A stretch of DNA of 64,000 bases, from assembly GCF_000379485.1 (NCBI RefSeq), contig NZ_KB902288.1, forward strand, positions 186,001-250,000. The letters run 5' to 3'. This stretch comes from Wenxinia marina DSM 24838. GTDB lineage: Bacteria; Pseudomonadota; Alphaproteobacteria; Rhodobacterales; Rhodobacteraceae. The position numbers and the translations under genes were made by a program. The notes under the pieces are model-generated. The model searched no databases, was not told the origin of the DNA, and saw nothing but the letters and a program-made list of their open reading frames with translations. Positions 61,198 to 64,000 of this stretch are shown here, one piece after another (position 1 is the stretch's first letter; each line of letters opens with the position of its first letter).

Positions 61198-61233
61198 ATG
61201 ACCCGCAATATATTGCAATCGGTCTTCGCGTGA
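61198..61233 (+). CDS. Short leader ORF coupled to the permease
   Basis: An 11-codon frame (MTRNILQSVFA) with a good GGGAGGGA ribosome site. Its TGA overlaps the GTG start of the permease (GTGA at 61230-61233). It could be a leader peptide enabling coupled translation, or the remnant of an upstream gene cut by the IS array. Confidence 0.4.
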   Translation: MTRNILQSVFA

Positions 61234-63053
61234 CGGTCGCGTCGGCACTGGCGGGGCAGGGGGGCCGGGCGACGCGCCTGCTCTACCGCCTGCGGATCGC
61301 GATGCGCGAGCCGACGACGCTGATCGGCGTCGTGATGGCGCTGCTCTTCGCCTATCTCATCATCGTTCCCATCGTGTCGATCCTGCTCGATGCGGTGCAG
61401 ACCCAGTTCGGGGACGAGCGGCGCACCGCGACCGAGGTGGGCGGCTGGACCGGCTACTACCTGCACCGGACCTTTGCCTCGCCCATCGCCCGGGACATGT
61501 TCTGGGAGCCGCTCTGGAACACGCTCTCGGTCGCCTTCTCGACCATCGCGATCTCGATCGTCCTCGGCGGCTCTCTCGCCTGGCTGGTGAGCCGGACCGA
61601 CATGTTCGGCCGGCGCTGGTTCGCGACCGCGCTGATCGTGCCCTACATGCTGCCCGCCTGGACCTTTGCGCTGGCGTGGACCACGCTGTTCAAGAACCGC
61701 ACCGTCGGCGGCCAGCAGGGCTGGCTGGAATCGCTCGGGGTCTCGCCGCCGGACTGGCTCGCCTACGGGCGCGTGCCGATCACGATCATCCTGGCGCTGC
61801 ACTACACGCCCTTCATCATCCTGCTGTTCGGCTCCGCGCTGCGGCGCTTCGACAGCCAGCTCGAGGACTCGGCCCGGATCCTCGGCGCCGGGCGGGGGCG
61901 GATCGCGCTGTCGATCATCCTGCCGCTGATGAAGCCGGCGCTGATCTCGGCCGTGGTGTTGATCTTCGCCAAATGCCTGGGCGAATTCGGCGTGGCCTAC
62001 GTGCTCGGCCTGCCGGTGAAGTTTGACGTGCTTGCCACCTCGCTCTACCGCAACATCGGCTCGCGTCAGACCGGCGTGGCGGGGGTGCTGGCAGGCGCGA
62101 TCATGCTCCTCGGCATCCTGACGCTGCTGGTGGACGCCTATCTGGTGCGTGAGGCGCGGCGCTACGTCACCGTCGGCTCCAAGGGGTCGATGAACCGGCA
62201 GAGCCGGCTCGGCCCCTGGCGGCTCGCCGCGACGGGCTATGCGGGGATCTTCTTCCTCGTGGCCGTGGGCCTGCCGCTGCTGACCCTGTTCCTGTCTACC
62301 GTAATGCGGGTTCCGGCGCGCTTCACCTGGGAAAACTTCACCCTCGACTTCTGGATCGGCCGCAACCTCGACACCGTGGCGCTGCGGCAGGGCATCCTGC
62401 TGACCCCGGATTTCTGGGCCGCGGCCTGGAACACGCTGTGGATCGTCGGCTCAGCCTCGGTCGTGTCGGGCCTGCTCGGGCTGCTGGTGGGCTACACCGT
62501 GGTGCGGACCCCGTTCCGCCCGCTCGGCAGCTTCCTGCGGCAGGTCACCTTTTTCCCCTACCTGGTGCCGGGAATCGCCTTTGCCGCGGCCTACCTGTCG
62601 CTCTTTGCCGTCGCCCGCGGCCCGGTCCCGGCGCTCTACGGGACCATGTGGATCCTGATCCTCGCGCTGATCGCCGATCAGATGCCCTATGCCTCGCGCG
62701 CCGGGCTGTCGGCGATGATGCAGCTCGGCAAGGAGCCGGAAGAGGCGGCGCAGGTCGCGGGCAGCGGCTGGTTCCACCGGATGACCCGGATCGTGATCCC
62801 GATCCAGAAGTCCAGCCTCGTCACCGGCGTGCTGCTGCCGTTCATCTCGGGGATCAAGGGGCTGAGCCTTTTCGTAATCCTCGCGGTGCCCTCGACCGAC
62901 GTGCTGACCACCTACTCGCTCCGCCTCGTCGACTACCACTACACCCAGGCCGCCAATGCCGTGGTCCTGATGGTCGCCGGCCTCGCCTATTTCGGCACGG
63001 TCGCGGCCCAGAAACTCACCAAGACCAATCTCGCCGAAGGACTGGGAGGCTGA
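61230..63053 (+). CDS. ABC transporter permease, ferric iron (FbpB/SfuB) type, two fused domains
   Basis: A 607-residue inner-membrane protein with about twelve helices in two homologous halves. The EAA loops are DSARILGAGRGRIALSIILPLMKPAL (near 225) and EAAQVAGSGWFHRMTRIVIPIQKSSL (near 515), one per half, as in FbpB-like permeases. The GTG start follows the short leader frame. An ATPase starts 1 base after its stop. No binding-protein gene precedes it in the window, only insertion-sequence debris, so the usual upstream binding-protein gene may have been lost or moved. Confidence 0.92.
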   Translation: MTVASALAGQGGRATRLLYRLRIAMREPTTLIGVVMALLFAYLIIVPIVSILLDAVQTQFGDERRTATEVGGWTGYYLHRTFASPIARDMFWEPLWNTLSVAFSTIAISIVLGGSLAWLVSRTDMFGRRWFATALIVPYMLPAWTFALAWTTLFKNRTVGGQQGWLESLGVSPPDWLAYGRVPITIILALHYTPFIILLFGSALRRFDSQLEDSARILGAGRGRIALSIILPLMKPALISAVVLIFAKCLGEFGVAYVLGLPVKFDVLATSLYRNIGSRQTGVAGVLAGAIMLLGILTLLVDAYLVREARRYVTVGSKGSMNRQSRLGPWRLAATGYAGIFFLVAVGLPLLTLFLSTVMRVPARFTWENFTLDFWIGRNLDTVALRQGILLTPDFWAAAWNTLWIVGSASVVSGLLGLLVGYTVVRTPFRPLGSFLRQVTFFPYLVPGIAFAAAYLSLFAVARGPVPALYGTMWILILALIADQMPYASRAGLSAMMQLGKEPEEAAQVAGSGWFHRMTRIVIPIQKSSLVTGVLLPFISGIKGLSLFVILAVPSTDVLTTYSLRLVDYHYTQAANAVVLMVAGLAYFGTVAAQKLTKTNLAEGLGG

Positions 63054-63054
63054 C

Positions 63055-64000
63055 ATGCCGGGCATCACGCTCAGAGACGTGCAGAAGAGCTATGGCGGCT
63101 ACACCGCGGTGACCGGCCTCGACCTCGAGGTGCGGGACGGAGAGTTCCTCTGCCTCCTCGGCCCCTCGGGCTGCGGCAAGACCACCACGCTCCGGATGAT
63201 CGCGGGGCTGGAGAACCTGACCGGCGGCTCTCTCGCCGTCGGCGACCGGGTGGTCGACTGCCCCGACCGGGCCACCTTCGTCGCCCCCGAGAAGCGGGGG
63301 ATGGGGCTGGTGTTCCAGAGCTACGCGCTCTGGCCGCACCTGACGATCGAGGACAACGTGGGCTTCGGGCTGAAGCTGCGGAAGGTCGGCCGGGCCGAGC
63401 GGAAGAAGCGCACCCAGGAGGTGATGGAGGCGCTGGGGATCGCGAAATACGCGGGCCGCTACCCGAGCCAGTTGTCCGGCGGGCAGCAGCAGCGGGTGGC
63501 GCTGGCGCGGATGCTGGCGGTGAACCCCTCGGTGCTGCTGCTGGACGAGCCGCTCTCCAACCTCGACGCGCGGCTGCGGCTGGAGATGCGGGCGGAGCTC
63601 AAGCGGATCCACGAGTCGTTCAAGACGACCATCGTCTTCGTGACCCACGACCAGTGGGAGGCGATGACGCTCGCCGACACCATCGCGGTGATGAACGAGG
63701 GCACGCTGCAGCAGCTCGGCACGCCGGACGACATCTACGAGCGGCCCGCCAACCGTTTCGTGGCCGAGTTCGTGGGCTCGCCGCCGATCAACATCCTCGA
63801 GTTCGGGATGGAGGACGAGCTGGTGCAGGGCGCGCGGCGCTACCTCGGCCAGCGGCATCCGCAGATCTCGGGCGCGGGCTCCATCGGGATCCGGCCGGAA
63901 TCGATCCGCATCGAGACCGACAAGGCGGCGCTACGCGAGGCCGACTTCAGCGCGCCCGCGAAGGTGTCGGGCATCCTGCCGACCGGCGGAAGCTGGATCG
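63055..64000 (+). CDS. ABC transporter ATP-binding protein, ferric iron/polyamine type (3' partial)
   Basis: The first 315 residues of an importer ATPase cut by the window end. Walker A is LLGPSGCGKTTTL near 39, the Q-loop is VFQSYALWPHLT near 85, the signature LSGGQQQRVALARML near 138, Walker B LLLDEPLSNLDARL near 158, and the H-loop FVTHDQWEA. The C-terminal TOBE region begins. It pairs with the 61230 permease, whose stop is one base before its ATG. Confidence 0.95.
   Translation, partial: MPGITLRDVQKSYGGYTAVTGLDLEVRDGEFLCLLGPSGCGKTTTLRMIAGLENLTGGSLAVGDRVVDCPDRATFVAPEKRGMGLVFQSYALWPHLTIEDNVGFGLKLRKVGRAERKKRTQEVMEALGIAKYAGRYPSQLSGGQQQRVALARMLAVNPSVLLLDEPLSNLDARLRLEMRAELKRIHESFKTTIVFVTHDQWEAMTLADTIAVMNEGTLQQLGTPDDIYERPANRFVAEFVGSPPINILEFGMEDELVQGARRYLGQRHPQISGAGSIGIRPESIRIETDKAALREADFSAPAKVSGILPTGGSWI

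Overview
The window is a GC-rich chromosome segment from an alphaproteobacterium, most likely a Rhodobacterales member. The evidence is a dacA-like/tmk/holB/tatD/MBL housekeeping block, a Hint-domain protein, DUF1127 and DUF6522 proteins, NnrU/NnrS, a NapEFDABC nitrate reductase and a NirK/pseudoazurin pair, all in high-GC codon usage. This is inference from gene content; no marker gene fixes the genus.

Layout. 1-5.4 kb: a polyamine-type ABC importer (ATPase cut by the window edge, binding protein, DUF1330 protein, two permeases). 5.5-13.3 kb: Hint protein, AEC transporter, MBL hydrolase, TatD, HolB, Tmk, D-Ala-D-Ala carboxypeptidase and a SPOR lipoprotein. 13.5 kb: tRNA-Ser(UGA). From here to about 32 kb the DNA is accessory: a TTCCCTG/CAGGGAA repeat array, a serine recombinase-DUF2924-DUF3489 operon, a ParB-like DNA methylase-DUF5681-terminase operon with no virion genes, a tyrosine integrase, and a tightly overlapped operon of MerR-like regulator, N6-adenine methylase and PIN nuclease (23.9-27.4 kb). 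Next come a complete IS21-type element, decayed Rnk/Gre-type genes and an IS66 remnant. The MerR/methylase/PIN operon is the best candidate for an undescribed defence-like or addiction system.

32.9-41.9 kb is mixed metabolic and stress DNA: gdhA, a frameshifted sat-cysC, a MarR regulator, 5-formyl-THF cyclo-ligase, MscS, an intact Rnk/Gre-type pair, and DUF2945 and DUF488 proteins. 41.9-55.1 kb is a nitrogen-oxide respiration island. It holds an Rrf2/NsrR-like regulator divergent from a truncated haemoglobin, NnrU, a DUF1858 protein, a Crp/Fnr regulator, NnrS, and a co-oriented nirK-nirV-napEFDABC block facing pseudoazurin. Three TTG-N8-CAA boxes sit in front of these genes and suggest one Nnr/Fnr-type regulon. 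No NO reductase or N2O reductase gene is in the window.

55.2-58.8 kb: a pentapeptide-repeat gene bracketed by a full pseudoazurin and a pseudoazurin 3' fragment, then a TauE-like exporter divergent from creatinase. 58.9-61.2 kb: a third Gre-type gene with a conserved leader, a CBS-domain fragment, an IS6-family element and transposase debris. 61.2-64 kb: a ferric-iron-type ABC importer (two-domain permease, then an ATPase cut by the window end).
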